64,000 bases of DNA, taken from the NCBI RefSeq assembly GCF_032399705.1, contig NZ_CP135922.1:3658001-3722000 (forward strand). Reading direction: 5' to 3'. The position numbers and the translations under genes were made by a program. Each line of letters begins with the position of its first letter. Position 1 is the first letter of the stretch. This document shows positions 1 to 8,467 of this stretch, in pieces. The stretch is from Paenibacillus sp. BIC5C1 (lineage in GTDB: Bacteria > Bacillota > Bacilli > Paenibacillales > Paenibacillaceae). The notes below the pieces were generated by a model, which had not been told where the DNA came from, made no database searches, and saw nothing but the letters and a program-made list of their open reading frames with translations.

Positions 1-312
1 GGTCCGTTTAGGACCTTTTATTAAGTAATACAGTATAAGAGGTCTCCACTTTCCGCCAATGACATCTAAGGTTATTTCCAGATCACAATAAAAAGTTTTC
101 AATTGAGAAACACCATCCCTTATTTAATTTCCATTATTATAGTACATGTGTTGATTAAATCCACCTCCCTTGCCATATATTCTGTCTGTTTTTATCAATG
201 CTATTACATGGTCTGTTTAAATCAGATAATTTTTAAGACGATTGAACTAACGGGAAATGATTGCTCAAAATGCCTGAGTTGTTTATCCTTTTTCAAGATT
301 CAAATACGAAAA
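1..312. other. Intergenic edge, no gene recognised
   Basis: The window opens with a short GGTCC/GGACC hairpin followed by a T-rich stretch (1-22), which looks like the end of a terminator cut by the window edge. The only long reading frame (103-336, plus) has no ribosome binding site, no recognisable motif and an odd cysteine-rich composition, so I do not call it a gene. Confidence 0.4.
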
Positions 313-382
313 AAAAGAGCTGGACGCGTACCTTAACTGGAATGGATAAATCCAGTTCAGTCAGGGGCTTGCTCCAGCTCTT
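313..382 (-). terminator. Branched hairpin with T-run, terminator-like
   Basis: An outer 10-bp stem (315-324 with 373-382, AAGAGCTGGA/TCCAGCTCTT) encloses an inner 7-bp stem (335-341 with 351-357, AACTGGA/TCCAGTT). Read on the minus strand the outer stem is followed by a run of eight T residues, as in an intrinsic terminator, but the branched shape is unusual. No intact minus-strand gene lies directly upstream, so it may have belonged to a lost gene. Confidence 0.45.
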
Positions 383-460
383 ATACATTCTTATGTATAA
401 CTCCTATGAGTGCGATTATCCGTTAAGCTTTGACATTTGAAGTAATCTACACTCTCAGAT

Positions 461-634
461 TCACGAAGAAAAAACGAGTATTCTCTATGGAGCTGGGATA
501 TCGAAGATGAAATCCTGCCTACGGTGCAAAAACTTGCACGATTCATGGATTACTACAATCACAAACGCATTAAGACAAAATTACAAGGTATGAGCCCGGT
601 ACAATACCGAGCTCATGCCCAACAAGTTGCATAG
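461..634 (+). pseudogene. IS3-family transposase, C-terminal remnant
   Basis: The reading frame ending at the TAG at 632 encodes the typical tail of an IS3-family OrfB integrase: a YYNHKRIKTKLQGMSPVQYR segment, the conserved YN-x-x-RI-x-x-KL-x-G-x-(S/T)P-x-x-Y motif that follows the catalytic glutamate. Everything upstream (the DDE core and OrfA) is missing, so this is only about 45-58 codons of a dead element. The T-rich stretch after the stop (TCTAACTTTAAGGGG) resembles an IS3 right end. Confidence 0.7.
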
Positions 635-829
635 AAATATTGGTCTAACTTTAAGGGGGCACTGTAATGTTGGTCGGCTGGTTTCTTAATTATACTGAGT
701 TATCGTTTCTACGTTAGCTTACCGTTTTCTATGCAACGATCCTATTTTTAAACCGTTAGTTGTAAGCCAAGATCGTCCACGTGGTGAGCTAGCGAATTCA
801 ACTTTATTGAGCTATAGTTTCCCGTTAGC

Positions 830-1215
830 TCAACGGGTGTTGCTATTTAACCATTCTTCTTTAATAAGTCCGTATACTACCCGGTCAAAGTATTGATTGT
901 GAAGCACCTCGTAGTTTCTAATAATCCCTTCTTGACCTTGGCTAAATGTAAATCATTAAATGCGTGTTTAATGATGGCTTTACACGATTTAGTCATAATG
1001 CCCTTACCCTCAAAGTTAGACCCTAACCAATAACCTATTTCGATTCTTCTAGAATCCCAATCAATCCATAAATACCCTATTGAACCTACGAGTTGTTTTT
1101 TTATGCCAGATACCAGCCCAGTATCCATCATCATTTGAAAATCTACTTAAAGAACGATGAATAAAAGCCATTGTATCATCAATTATTGCTAACCACATCA
1201 AGTTCAATCCCTTTT
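830..1215 (-). pseudogene. GNAT acetyltransferase (RimJ/RimL-like), broken
   Basis: Three pieces of one RimJ/RimL-type GNAT N-acetyltransferase can be read in different frames. The first (1205 down to about 1105) gives NDDGYWAGIWHKK. The second, starting at a poly-A tract near 1101-1106, gives QLVGSIGYLWIDW and the acetyl-CoA loop region EIGYWLGSNFEGKGIMTKS. The third (920 down to 830) gives EGIIRNYEVLHNQYFDRVVY and ends KEEW. There is a frameshift at the A-run and a deletion of about 20 codons between KV and EGIIR, where the family normally has the NYKSRSIPERLGF-like segment. The N-terminus is also missing. The enzyme cannot be functional. Confidence 0.75.
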
Positions 1216-1346
1216 CTATCTAAAGCGCTCAAAATTTCATTTGTACCGTTGAACGTGCCCAGGCTACTGAATACTGCATTTGCCTCGTGATGCAAATGAT
1301 TTTTTGCGGATATGAGATCTAACGTTTCCCGTTAGTTCAATGATCA

Positions 1347-1387
1347 AAGGAGCAGTGACCAACTTTTGCTCCTTCTTTGTTTTTTTA
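1347..1387. terminator. Hairpin between GNAT remnant and NmrA gene
   Basis: AAGGAGCA (1347-1354) pairs with TGCTCCTT (1367-1374); on the plus strand it runs into a T-rich tract. It sits just past the stop of the minus-strand reductase gene at 1385. The flanking segment 1318-1341 (AACGTTTCCCGTTAGTTCAA) belongs to a short repeat also seen near 700-730, 808-835 and 46150. Confidence 0.5.
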
Positions 1388-2215
1388 AACAACCATTTGG
1401 CGAATGGCAACCTCATACGGTGTAACTGGACGAGCTAGCAATAGCTCTAAATCGTTGCTCTCTACGTCCATAGCTCCTGCTTGAATCGCCATTTGAATGG
1501 CGATTTGGACAGGAATCATTTGCTCAGGAATGCCAGCACCAAGCATAACTTTGCCGTAGGTTTCAAAATCAACCTGCTGAACCGGCACTTCTTTTTCAAT
1601 CACATCGGAAATGATTGCTACAAGCTCTTTTTGTGTTAGGGGTTTACCGCCTAACTCGTAAACGGTATTGTTGTGATCATCGCCAAGCAATACATTTGCG
1701 GCAGCTTCGGCATAATCTTGGCGGCTAGCCCAGCTAATTTTACCTTCTCCAGCTGCAGTTACCCAAGGCGCACCTTTAGTTGCTGCTTGAATTTTTGGCA
1801 GTTCATTTTCGATATACAAGTTATTGCGCAAGATGCAGTATGCAATTCCTGACTCCTTGATGGCTTGCTCGGTTAAACCGTGATCTTGTACTCCTTTTGC
1901 ACCGCTCGTATAGGCAATGAAGGAAACACCAGCTTCTTTAGCTGCCTTTACTGCAACCTTTTGCTGCTCTAATCGATTTTGCGGGTCATTGGTTGAAATC
2001 ATCAAAAGTTTATCTACGCCTTTAAAAGCAGTTGCAAGCGATGCGGGGTCATTGAAATCGCCGTAACGCACATCGATACCAAGATTGCTTAGATCTTGCG
2101 CCTTTATCGTATCTCGAACACTTACGGCAATATCAGCTGCGGACAGAGATTTCAATAGGTTTTGGACAACCATTCTTCCCAATCGACCTGTTGCGCCAGT
2201 TACTAATACTTTCAT
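1385..2215 (-). CDS. NmrA-type SDR, NAD(P)H:quinone reductase-like
   Basis: A 276-residue atypical short-chain dehydrogenase of the NmrA/QorB (YtfG-like) group. It opens with a Rossmann nucleotide loop, VLVTGATGRLGRMVV, and lacks the classical YxxxK catalytic pair, as NmrA-type proteins do. Family members reduce quinones or act as redox sensors with NAD(P)H; the substrate here is unknown. GGAGG lies ten bases before the ATG. The gene follows its probable Rrf2-family regulator (2312-2737) on the same strand, and both are preceded by the same TGTTATAACA-type operator, so the pair is probably co-regulated. Length and start are normal for the family. Confidence 0.85.
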   Translation of the reverse strand: MKVLVTGATGRLGRMVVQNLLKSLSAADIAVSVRDTIKAQDLSNLGIDVRYGDFNDPASLATAFKGVDKLLMISTNDPQNRLEQQKVAVKAAKEAGVSFIAYTSGAKGVQDHGLTEQAIKESGIAYCILRNNLYIENELPKIQAATKGAPWVTAAGEGKISWASRQDYAEAAANVLLGDDHNNTVYELGGKPLTQKELVAIISDVIEKEVPVQQVDFETYGKVMLGAGIPEQMIPVQIAIQMAIQAGAMDVESNDLELLLARPVTPYEVAIRQMVV

Positions 2216-2252
2216 TTAAAAATTCCTCCAATGGTTTTAATTATACTTCATT

Positions 2253-2276
2253 TGTTATAACACTTATCGTTCTAAC
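2253..2276. promoter_or_regulatory. Putative Rrf2 operator, copy 1
   Basis: TGTTATAACA (2253-2262, a perfect 10-bp palindrome) is followed by CTTATCGTTCTAAC. The same layout (TGTTATAACA, then n-TTA-n-CGTT-nn-AAC) recurs at 2761-2784. This copy lies 38 bases upstream of the NmrA-type reductase start. Confidence 0.6.
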
Positions 2277-2311
2277 GAGGGTAAATAAAAAGCTCACAAA
2301 AAGGAGCTATT

Positions 2312-2737
2312 TTACTTAAATTGTGGGATAAGCTGACTTAACGTTGTTTGGTTCAATTGATTTTCCATTGCCGCTTGTGCCTGTATAAATTCGGTATGCA
2401 AAACTGCTTCAATGTTTCGACCTACGCGGCATTGTGTGCTCGAATCCCCGTGAATCCGAAACAAAAACAAATCGTCGTCTTCAATTTCATTGACCGCTCG
2501 ATAAATATCGAACAGGGTAATTTCCTCCGGGGCTTTAAGTAAAAAAGCGCCGCCAATTCCTGCACGCACATCCAATAGTCCAGCTTTTTTTAGCATCCCC
2601 ATAACTCTGCGAATCACTACAGGATTATTATTTACGCTTAGAGCGATCTGGTCTCCCGTTAACTCGCTGTCATTGATCGCAATGAGCGAAAGAATATGAA
2701 TCGCCATTGAAAACCGTGTACTTATTCGCTGTTTCAA
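2312..2737 (-). CDS. Rrf2-family transcriptional regulator
   Basis: About 141 residues with the N-terminal winged helix of the Rrf2/YwnA family: RISTRFSMAIHILSLIA is the usual opening helix, followed by the HTH around GDQIALSVNNNPVVIRRVM. The cysteines that bind an Fe-S cluster in IscR/NsrR are absent except for one (QCRVG), so it is more like the YwnA/YwgB-type thiol or electrophile sensors. The ATG at 2806 is possible but overlaps the operator; I prefer TTG at 2737, which has GAGGTGG eight bases before it. It probably represses itself and the downstream reductase. Confidence 0.82.
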   Translation of the reverse strand: MKQRISTRFSMAIHILSLIAINDSELTGDQIALSVNNNPVVIRRVMGMLKKAGLLDVRAGIGGAFLLKAPEEITLFDIYRAVNEIEDDDLFLFRIHGDSSTQCRVGRNIEAVLHTEFIQAQAAMENQLNQTTLSQLIPQFK

Positions 2738-2760
2738 GCTTACCACCTCGCAAAAAAAAG

Positions 2761-2784
2761 TGTTATAACAATTAGCGTTACAAC
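2761..2784. promoter_or_regulatory. Putative Rrf2 operator, copy 2
   Basis: TGTTATAACA (2761-2770) followed by ATTAGCGTTACAAC. It matches the site at 2253-2276 in 20 of 24 positions and lies 24 bases before the regulator's TTG start, a position suited to autorepression. Confidence 0.6.
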
Positions 2785-2857
2785 CATAATATTTGATTAT
2801 CCCCACTAAGTCAATCTGGAAGTTGATTTCATGCTAACCTGCCCTTTCGTATTATGA

Positions 2858-2890
2858 GATCAACCAGTTCTTTCTGGTTGATCCTTTTTT
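2858..2890 (+). terminator. Strong intrinsic terminator, plus strand
   Basis: GATCAACCAG (2858-2867) pairs perfectly with CTGGTTGATC (2874-2883) and is followed by six T residues. No plus-strand gene precedes it here. It lies immediately outside the left end of the IS110 element, so it may insulate the element or mark its preferred insertion site. Confidence 0.7.
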
Positions 2891-2904
2891 CGTTATCATA
2901 GAGG

Positions 2905-3095
2905 ATTAAGGTAGCCTGGTCGAACGTACCTGCCCGTGGGACTTGATCCCGAGCGCTATAGTGTCGCCCCTACTTGTCATGACCATGATTGAGGCTGGTT
3001 GGGACGTAAGATCCCGTATAACAAGCGATGCTATGGAGCGACGAGAAGAACCTTAGGGGATGCCGGTGAATCTAAACTTACAGGGAGAGATGAGA
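2905..3095 (+). ncRNA. Candidate bridge RNA of the IS110 element
   Basis: IS110-group elements such as IS621 express a bridge RNA from the non-coding end upstream of the transposase, with two loops that base-pair to target and donor DNA. This 190-nt GC-richer, gene-free stretch sits in exactly that place. It contains two hairpins with identical stems, GGGA/TCCC at 2938-2950 and 3001-3015, plus GGTA/TACC at 2910-2930. The layout fits; the exact RNA ends and guide loops cannot be fixed without comparing insertion sites. Confidence 0.5.
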
Positions 3096-3099
3096 TGAA

Positions 3100-4296
3100 A
3101 TGAATCCAGTTGTCGGTCTAGATATTTCAAAGGAAGAAAGTCATGGACAAGCCTTTTTAGCGCGCGGAAAGCCTTTCAGAGGGACATTCCACTTCGAGCA
3201 CACTCGTGATGGCCTAACAAATCTACATCAAGTTTTAAAGGACGTGGAATCTGTATCCAAACAACGTCCTTTGCTTATTCTAGAAGCAACCGGACATTAC
3301 CAAAGCCCAGTTGTTCAGTTCTTAGAGGAACATAACGATATTTACATTGTCATTAATCCACTCATCTCCAATCGGCTTAGAAAGTCTCAGCTTCGTAAAG
3401 TAAAGACGGATGCTGCTGACGCTTACCTATTCGGTGAGTTGTACTACAAGGAAGAGTTTGAACCTTTTAAGAAAAGAGGCGTGCAACTTCTCAATCTGCG
3501 CTATCTTACAAGGCAATACGAGTCTCTTTCAAAGATGTGTGTACAGACTAAACTGCAATTCCAAGCTGTTTTAAATCAGGTTTTCCCTGCCTACAGAGGT
3601 GTCTTTGGAGCTATGTATTCAGGTATTTCACTACGGTTTTTAAGTGAGTTCCCAACCTCATATTCGGTTTTGAAAACGGACAAAGAAACACTTAAAATCA
3701 AAGAAATGCTTTCAACGAAACGAGGCCGTTCAGAGGCTTGGATTAACGAACGAGTAAAGCGGCTACTTCATGCGGCAAAACAAAATCCTTTCGAGCAAAC
3801 CATGTATGCCAGCCACTTAATCAATTTAAAAGTTCTTATAACCTTGATTCTTCAGTACCAGGAGCATCTTACTGAGTTAGAACGAAACATAAATGCCCTG
3901 GCAGAAGAGATCGAAGAGTATGATTTAATTCAATCTATTCCCGGTATTGGCCATAAAATTGCAGCAACAATTTTATCGGAAATTGGGGAAATTGACCGAT
4001 TTGATCATCCGAAAAAACTAGTAGCCTTTGCTGGTATCGACCCAAGTGTCTTTGCTTCGGGTAAGTTTACGGCAACCCGCAATCCAATCACCAAACGTGG
4101 TTCTCGGCAGCTTCGTTATGCGCTGGTTTTGGCTGTTCAGTGCGGACTTATCCGTTGTCGCAATACACGGATCAAAGAGTTTTATGATCGCAAAAGGGCC
4201 GAAGGGAAACCGCATAAAGTAGCTCTAGTCGCATGTGCAAATAAGCTTGTTCATTGGCTCCATGCTATTTTTCTCATTTTTAACTATAACACATGA
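3100..4296 (+). CDS. IS110-family transposase (DEDD recombinase)
   Basis: 398 residues with the full two-domain plan of the IS110 family. The N-terminal RuvC-like DEDD domain shows D8 (GLDIS), E62 (LEATGHY) and D104/D107 (KTDAADA). A central coiled region follows. The C-terminal Tnp_20 domain has SIPGIGHKIAATILSEIG near 279-296 and the nucleophile serine S320 in FASGKF, followed by KRGSRQLRYAL. All catalytic residues are present, so it should be active, acting with the RNA encoded just upstream. The start has GGGAGAGATGAG before ATG. No frameshift or truncation is seen. Confidence 0.93.
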   Translation: MNPVVGLDISKEESHGQAFLARGKPFRGTFHFEHTRDGLTNLHQVLKDVESVSKQRPLLILEATGHYQSPVVQFLEEHNDIYIVINPLISNRLRKSQLRKVKTDAADAYLFGELYYKEEFEPFKKRGVQLLNLRYLTRQYESLSKMCVQTKLQFQAVLNQVFPAYRGVFGAMYSGISLRFLSEFPTSYSVLKTDKETLKIKEMLSTKRGRSEAWINERVKRLLHAAKQNPFEQTMYASHLINLKVLITLILQYQEHLTELERNINALAEEIEEYDLIQSIPGIGHKIAATILSEIGEIDRFDHPKKLVAFAGIDPSVFASGKFTATRNPITKRGSRQLRYALVLAVQCGLIRCRNTRIKEFYDRKRAEGKPHKVALVACANKLVHWLHAIFLIFNYNT

Positions 4297-4342
4297 TTTA
4301 GAATGACTTGACTGGTAATCTTGACAAGCTATTAGCTGGTAT

Positions 4343-4384
4343 AGTTGAACAAAAGCAGCCGGTCACAGGGATCAGCTGCTTTCT
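4343..4384. terminator. Terminator-like repeat (family B)
   Basis: AAAGCAGCCGGTCA (4352-4365) pairs with GATCAGCTGCTTT, with GTTGAAC just before it. Very similar hairpins, with the same GTTGAAC-type lead, lie at 31393-31443 and 46087-46134, so it is a dispersed terminator-like unit. It ends the minus-strand SDR remnant that begins at 4593. Confidence 0.55.
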
Positions 4385-4593
4385 ACAAATCCCCATGGAG
4401 CTAATAAAATGAGCCGTTTGAGGCCGGTAACCTTCATTGCTTCCACAATGCGGGCGCGTTCAGCGTTTAATTTCCCTAATCGGTTGGCATTGCGCAGATA
4501 AAGAGTTAGTCGGGCATCCGTATCCTTCAGGACTCGTTCAATGACGTGACGAGCGATACCTCCGTTCGCACCTAAGATCAGCACGTTGATCAA
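4372..4593 (-). pseudogene. NAD(P)H-binding SDR, internally deleted
   Basis: 73 codons that join the N-terminus of an NmrA-like NAD(P)-binding protein (NVLILGANGGIARHVIERV, then LTLYLRNANRLGKLNAERAR) to a segment that belongs about 50 residues further on (EAMKVTGLKRLILLAPWGF). The nucleotide loop GANGGIA is intact, but the middle of the Rossmann fold and the whole C-terminal substrate domain are missing. The joint is in frame. A deleted remnant rather than a small protein. Confidence 0.7.
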
Positions 4594-4686
4594 GTCTAAT
4601 CTCCTCCGTTTCTTTATGGTTAGACTCTTAGCTGTGTTGAACTCTCCTACTATTTTCTTGTAAAGATGTGATAATTAATTGCTTAA

Positions 4687-5736
4687 TTAATGAATGGTCT
4701 TTATTGCAGTACTGTCGGTTGTGAAGTTCGCGTTCAGATGTTCTGCGCGCCAACGAGAAGGCGTATCCCCTTCCCATTGGCGAAAAGCCCGAAAAAACGA
4801 ATTTGTATCTTCATACCCAAGTAGGAATGCAACTTCTTTCAAATCGAGCAAAGGATTTTCCAAATATTCAAGGGCACTCTCTCGCCTGATATCAGTCAGC
4901 AATTGTTTAAAACTCGCGCCTTCATCCATCAGACGGCGATGCAAGGTACGCTCGCTCATACCTAGTTCGCTTGCAACGACCTGCATGTCGGGCCGTCCCG
5001 AAGCAAGTTTCTGCTTCATAATCCATTTCACCGTTTCCTTAATTGAGTTGTTGCGTAACTTCTTTTCTAGAGACTTGTCTAGCGCAGGAGTCAGAATTTC
5101 CAAAAGCTCTTCGTTATAGGAGATAAACGGGCGGTCAAGATCGCTTCGGCGAAGGATCAATCGACTTCGATGTGATCCAGTCCGAACGCTGCAGCCGAAG
5201 AAAGCTTCAAGGGCTTGAATATTTCCTATTGGGCGAGAAAGTACGACGGCGTGTGCGTTCAAGGGCTTACCGGTTCCGCGTCGCCCTAATTCCACCAACG
5301 AAGCTAATGACACTCCAACAAGCATCGGCGGTTCGGATCGCTCGGAAAAAAGCCACGACAGTTCAATAGTACATAACTCGCCTTCCTCGACGATGTGAAT
5401 CCGTTCGGGGGCACACAATTGTTTGTACCTCGCCATTCGGTTTAATGCATCGCGATAGTCGCGCGCATGATAGGGAGCCATGACACTCGGCGGCAATTGC
5501 GCATTTTCAAAATTCGTTGAAAGTTTTACAGTGCTCTCGGCTGGATCCTCGACAATATCGGAGAACGCTTGCCAAAGCGCAAAATATTGGTCCGTTGTCA
5601 CGAAACTTTGATCATTCACGATGGTGAGTGGCAGACCCGCTTCACGAACCACAATACTAGGGGCAATATTCAAATAATGTAGTCCCAGCCAAAATCCCTT
5701 AGGTATTTTAATACGATCAAAGGAGTTTATCGTCAT
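4687..5736 (-). CDS. AraC-family regulator with arabinose-binding-like sensor
   Basis: 349 residues. The N-terminal ~200 residues match the 'AraC ligand-binding' domain type found in OruR/GliR-like regulators (region from YLNIAPSIVVREAGLP to GRRGTGKPLNAHAVVLSRP). The C-terminal double HTH spans about 230-330, with ASELGMSERTLHRRLMDEG and the second helix pair EVAFLLGYEDTNSFFRAFRQW. An AAGGAGG box is well placed before the ATG. It lies divergently from nothing close; the SnoaL-like gene and the aldo/keto reductase remnant upstream on the same strand are plausible former targets. Effector unknown. Confidence 0.85.
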   Translation of the reverse strand: MTINSFDRIKIPKGFWLGLHYLNIAPSIVVREAGLPLTIVNDQSFVTTDQYFALWQAFSDIVEDPAESTVKLSTNFENAQLPPSVMAPYHARDYRDALNRMARYKQLCAPERIHIVEEGELCTIELSWLFSERSEPPMLVGVSLASLVELGRRGTGKPLNAHAVVLSRPIGNIQALEAFFGCSVRTGSHRSRLILRRSDLDRPFISYNEELLEILTPALDKSLEKKLRNNSIKETVKWIMKQKLASGRPDMQVVASELGMSERTLHRRLMDEGASFKQLLTDIRRESALEYLENPLLDLKEVAFLLGYEDTNSFFRAFRQWEGDTPSRWRAEHLNANFTTDSTAIKTIH

Positions 5737-5824
5737 CTCTCTTTCGCCTCCTTACGTTATCCAATTATGAAACATAATGAAATAACGGCAGCTTCATCTA
5801 AGCTACTTATGTTTCGTTTCGTCG

Positions 5825-6304
5825 TTAAGAGTGTATAGCCTGTTTGTCTTGCCAAGCGAAGGTCGAGGTTCTTTTTGCGATCAACCACTTTCCGTTTTCA
5901 CAAACATATTCATCGCGATAATAAACGCCGCTGGTTGTTTTCATTTTTTTATCATCTTCCACAGATATCAGATCAACCAGACAATAAAGGGTACCTTCTG
6001 CCTTATTTCCACTTATCGACACTTGATGTTGACCGTTAAAATGATACACCGTTTCGAAATTGCTCAGATAAGCTTCGAAGGCATCCCCCATATCCTTTGT
6101 TCCCTTCAAACTCGAAACCAATTGACCACCAACGTAGGAATCAACGGTTGCGTCTTCGGTAAAAAGCAATACTTGCTTGCGAATATCTTTTTTGTCCGCG
6201 AGTATGGAGAAGGTATCCACAAGTTCTCGAAGAGTCGCTACGTTTTCTATTTCTTGAAGTCTTTGATTCAGACGGGTCAATTCTTGCTCGCTAATATTTG
6301 TCAT
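5825..6304 (-). CDS. SnoaL/NTF2-like protein
   Basis: About 159 residues in the NTF2-like alpha+beta barrel family (SnoaL-like). The pattern ATLRELVDTFSILADKKD, then VLLFTEDATVDSYVGG and a C-terminal VYYRDEYVCENGKWLIAKR is typical of small proteins of this fold that accompany oxidoreductases. I take the ATG at 6304, which has AAGGAGG seven bases upstream, instead of the longer frame from 6331. It lies 16 bases after the end of the aldo/keto reductase pseudogene (6321), so the two were probably one operon. No catalytic function can be assigned. Confidence 0.75.
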   Translation of the reverse strand: MTNISEQELTRLNQRLQEIENVATLRELVDTFSILADKKDIRKQVLLFTEDATVDSYVGGQLVSSLKGTKDMGDAFEAYLSNFETVYHFNGQHQVSISGNKAEGTLYCLVDLISVEDDKKMKTTSGVYYRDEYVCENGKWLIAKRTSTFAWQDKQAIHS

Positions 6305-6320
6305 GTTCTTCCTCCTTAAG

Positions 6321-7060
<740 letters not shown>

Positions 7061-7065
7061 TTATA

Positions 7066-7326
7066 CTACAAAGAGAAGGTTCCGCTGTAACTAGCGCGGG
7101 AGGACAAAACACTTGCCTCAAACGCCATTTCTGACTCAGCTTCTTCCAATCTGATAGGCTCCTTATAAAAGAAAGTCACACATAAGGATCTTACGGTAAT
7201 CGTCACAGGCCCCACCAGCCAGTAACCTCTTTCGTCTGCATCTGCTGTGAATGAACGGTCAACGACATTGAAAAATCCTATTCTTGAAACTGGCGTCGGT
7301 ACATGCTGTTATCAGTTGGTTTTAAT
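7066..7326 (-). pseudogene. Unrecognised ORF remnant
   Basis: Reading up from a TAG at 7066-7068, an open frame of about 85 codons without an ATG carries protein-like sequence (VDRSFTADADERGYWLVGP, then TITVRSLCVTFFYKEPIRLE). It starts in the middle of a protein and I do not recognise the family. The region between here and the repeat at 7649 holds nothing else I can support. Confidence 0.3.
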
Positions 7327-7648
7327 TTACACTTTGGTCGTCTTCGGTTGTAAAGATATTTCGATTTAGTGCCTTTACCAGATTTCGTATATTCGTAACC
7401 TGGTTTTATTTCAAAGTTTATTTTGAATAAATCTTGGTGTCAGAAAAAACGTCGCATCTTGGACAAGTCAAGTCAGAGACAGAGTGGATAATAAAACCGT
7501 CCTCATATATATCATATCCCTCTTCATTATCCGCTTCTGTTTTCTGACCCATGTTAACTTACTACGTATCTTTAATCGCCGTTCATTTGTTATATCCAGT
7601 CTTGAGCCTACAGTTGTTCCTTGTTTAGATATCCACCTAATCGGCAAT

Positions 7649-7726
7649 CGGAATATGTTCTTGTCCTTGCCTTGGGACAAGAACTTGTACCGATAAAATA
7701 AAATAAAGCCGCTAAAATAGCGACTC
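7649..7726. repeat. Dispersed palindromic repeat (family A), copy 1
   Basis: A long hairpin, CGGAATATGTTCTTGTCC paired with GGGACAAGAACTTGTACCG around a TTGCCTT loop, is followed by the family's inner unit GATAAAATAAAATAAA and GCCGCTAAAATAGCGAC. Other copies lie near 24155, 25815, 55763, 60141 and 60921, all intergenic. Confidence 0.8.
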
Positions 7727-7763
7727 TTGGTCTTACCCCTGTCAAGTAGACAGACGAAAAAAG

Positions 7764-8395
7764 CTATGCTGTCAGTGCGCATCGATATTCAATCGGTGCG
7801 CGCTGTTTGAGTTTGGCTTGAAAGCGTCGGTAGTTGTAATTGTACATATAATCTTCCACGGCTTGTCGAATCTCTACTTCTGAATTACACTGGTTAAGGT
7901 ATATCTTCTCTGTCTTGAGATGCGAAAAGAAGGATTCGATGCAAGCGTTATCTAGGCAGGTTGCTTTGCGAGACTGCCCTTTACGCCGAATGCTTCTAAT
8001 CGTGTGTTGTACGCCTGAGACGTGTATTGGAAGCCCTGATCTGAATGGAGCACGGCTTCCAATACACGTCTCTTTTTTGGGTCCATTGTTCCACCGTATC
8101 CAATACGAGCTGAACATCGTTCCGTTTAGACAACTGCCAAGCTACAATCTCATTATTGAACAGGTCTTGAATCACGGACAGGTAAACAAATGTACTTCCA
8201 TTCAAAAATATAGGTAATATCCGTCACCATTTTTTGCTGGAGTGCTGTCGCATGAAATTTCGCTTCGGCGATTCGGATAGATGACAGATGGCGTATAGCT
8301 GGACTTCTTCCGCTTCTTGCGAATCACCGATTGGATCGACATATGATCTAACTACTCTTCGGTATACGTCTGAAATGTTTGCCCTTTTTTTTCAT
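7764..8395 (-). pseudogene. IS3-family element remnant (IS150-like)
   Basis: Reading from an ATG at 8395 with GGAGGGG before it, the OrfA start is FMKKKGQTFQTYTEE. It is joined by a deletion to OrfB sequence: HMSIQSVIRKKRKKSSYTPS, a frame change, FHATALQQKMVTDITYIF, another frame change, then VYLSVIQDLFNNEIVAWQLS and a third to CLDNACIESFFSHLKTEK and YNYRRFQAKLKQRAPIEYR. This covers parts of the rve/DDE integrase core (TDITYI..VYLSV and the D-N-A-x-x-E motif), but with at least three frameshifts. It is an inactive element, different from the IS3 tail at 461-634. Confidence 0.85.
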
Positions 8396-8422
8396 AAAAA
8401 TATCCCCTCCAAGTGTCACTTG

Positions 8423-8451
8423 AACCTTCATGATAACATGAAGGTTTTTTT
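8423..8451 (+). terminator. Intrinsic terminator, plus strand
   Basis: A perfect 10-bp stem (AACCTTCATG/CATGAAGGTT) with a four-base loop is followed by seven T residues. It lies between the IS3 remnant and the CMD gene (stop at 8468), facing away from the latter, and may have protected the IS from readthrough. Confidence 0.65.
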
Positions 8452-8467
8452 ACTACATTTTCTCAAA

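Larger units (their letters stand above)
2893..4345 (+). mobile_element. IS110-family insertion sequence
   Basis: One intact-looking IS110 element, about 1.45 kb: a ~200-nt structured 5' non-coding segment, the transposase at 3100-4296, and a short 3' end with TTGACAAGCTATTAGCTGG (4321-4339), like the right ends of this family as I remember them. IS110 elements have no terminal inverted repeats, so the ends are approximate. The left flank is an intrinsic terminator and the right flank another terminator-like repeat (4343-4384). An ORF-bearing, undamaged element contrasts with the decayed IS3 and IS30 pieces elsewhere in the window. Confidence 0.75.

Noticed and set aside
103..336. Plus-strand ORF of 77 codons
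   Set aside because: No ribosome site, no motif, cysteine-rich random-looking sequence; lies in an AT-rich edge region.
7468..7782. Minus-strand ORF of 104 codons
   Set aside because: Reads straight through the family A palindrome and has no ribosome site or motif.
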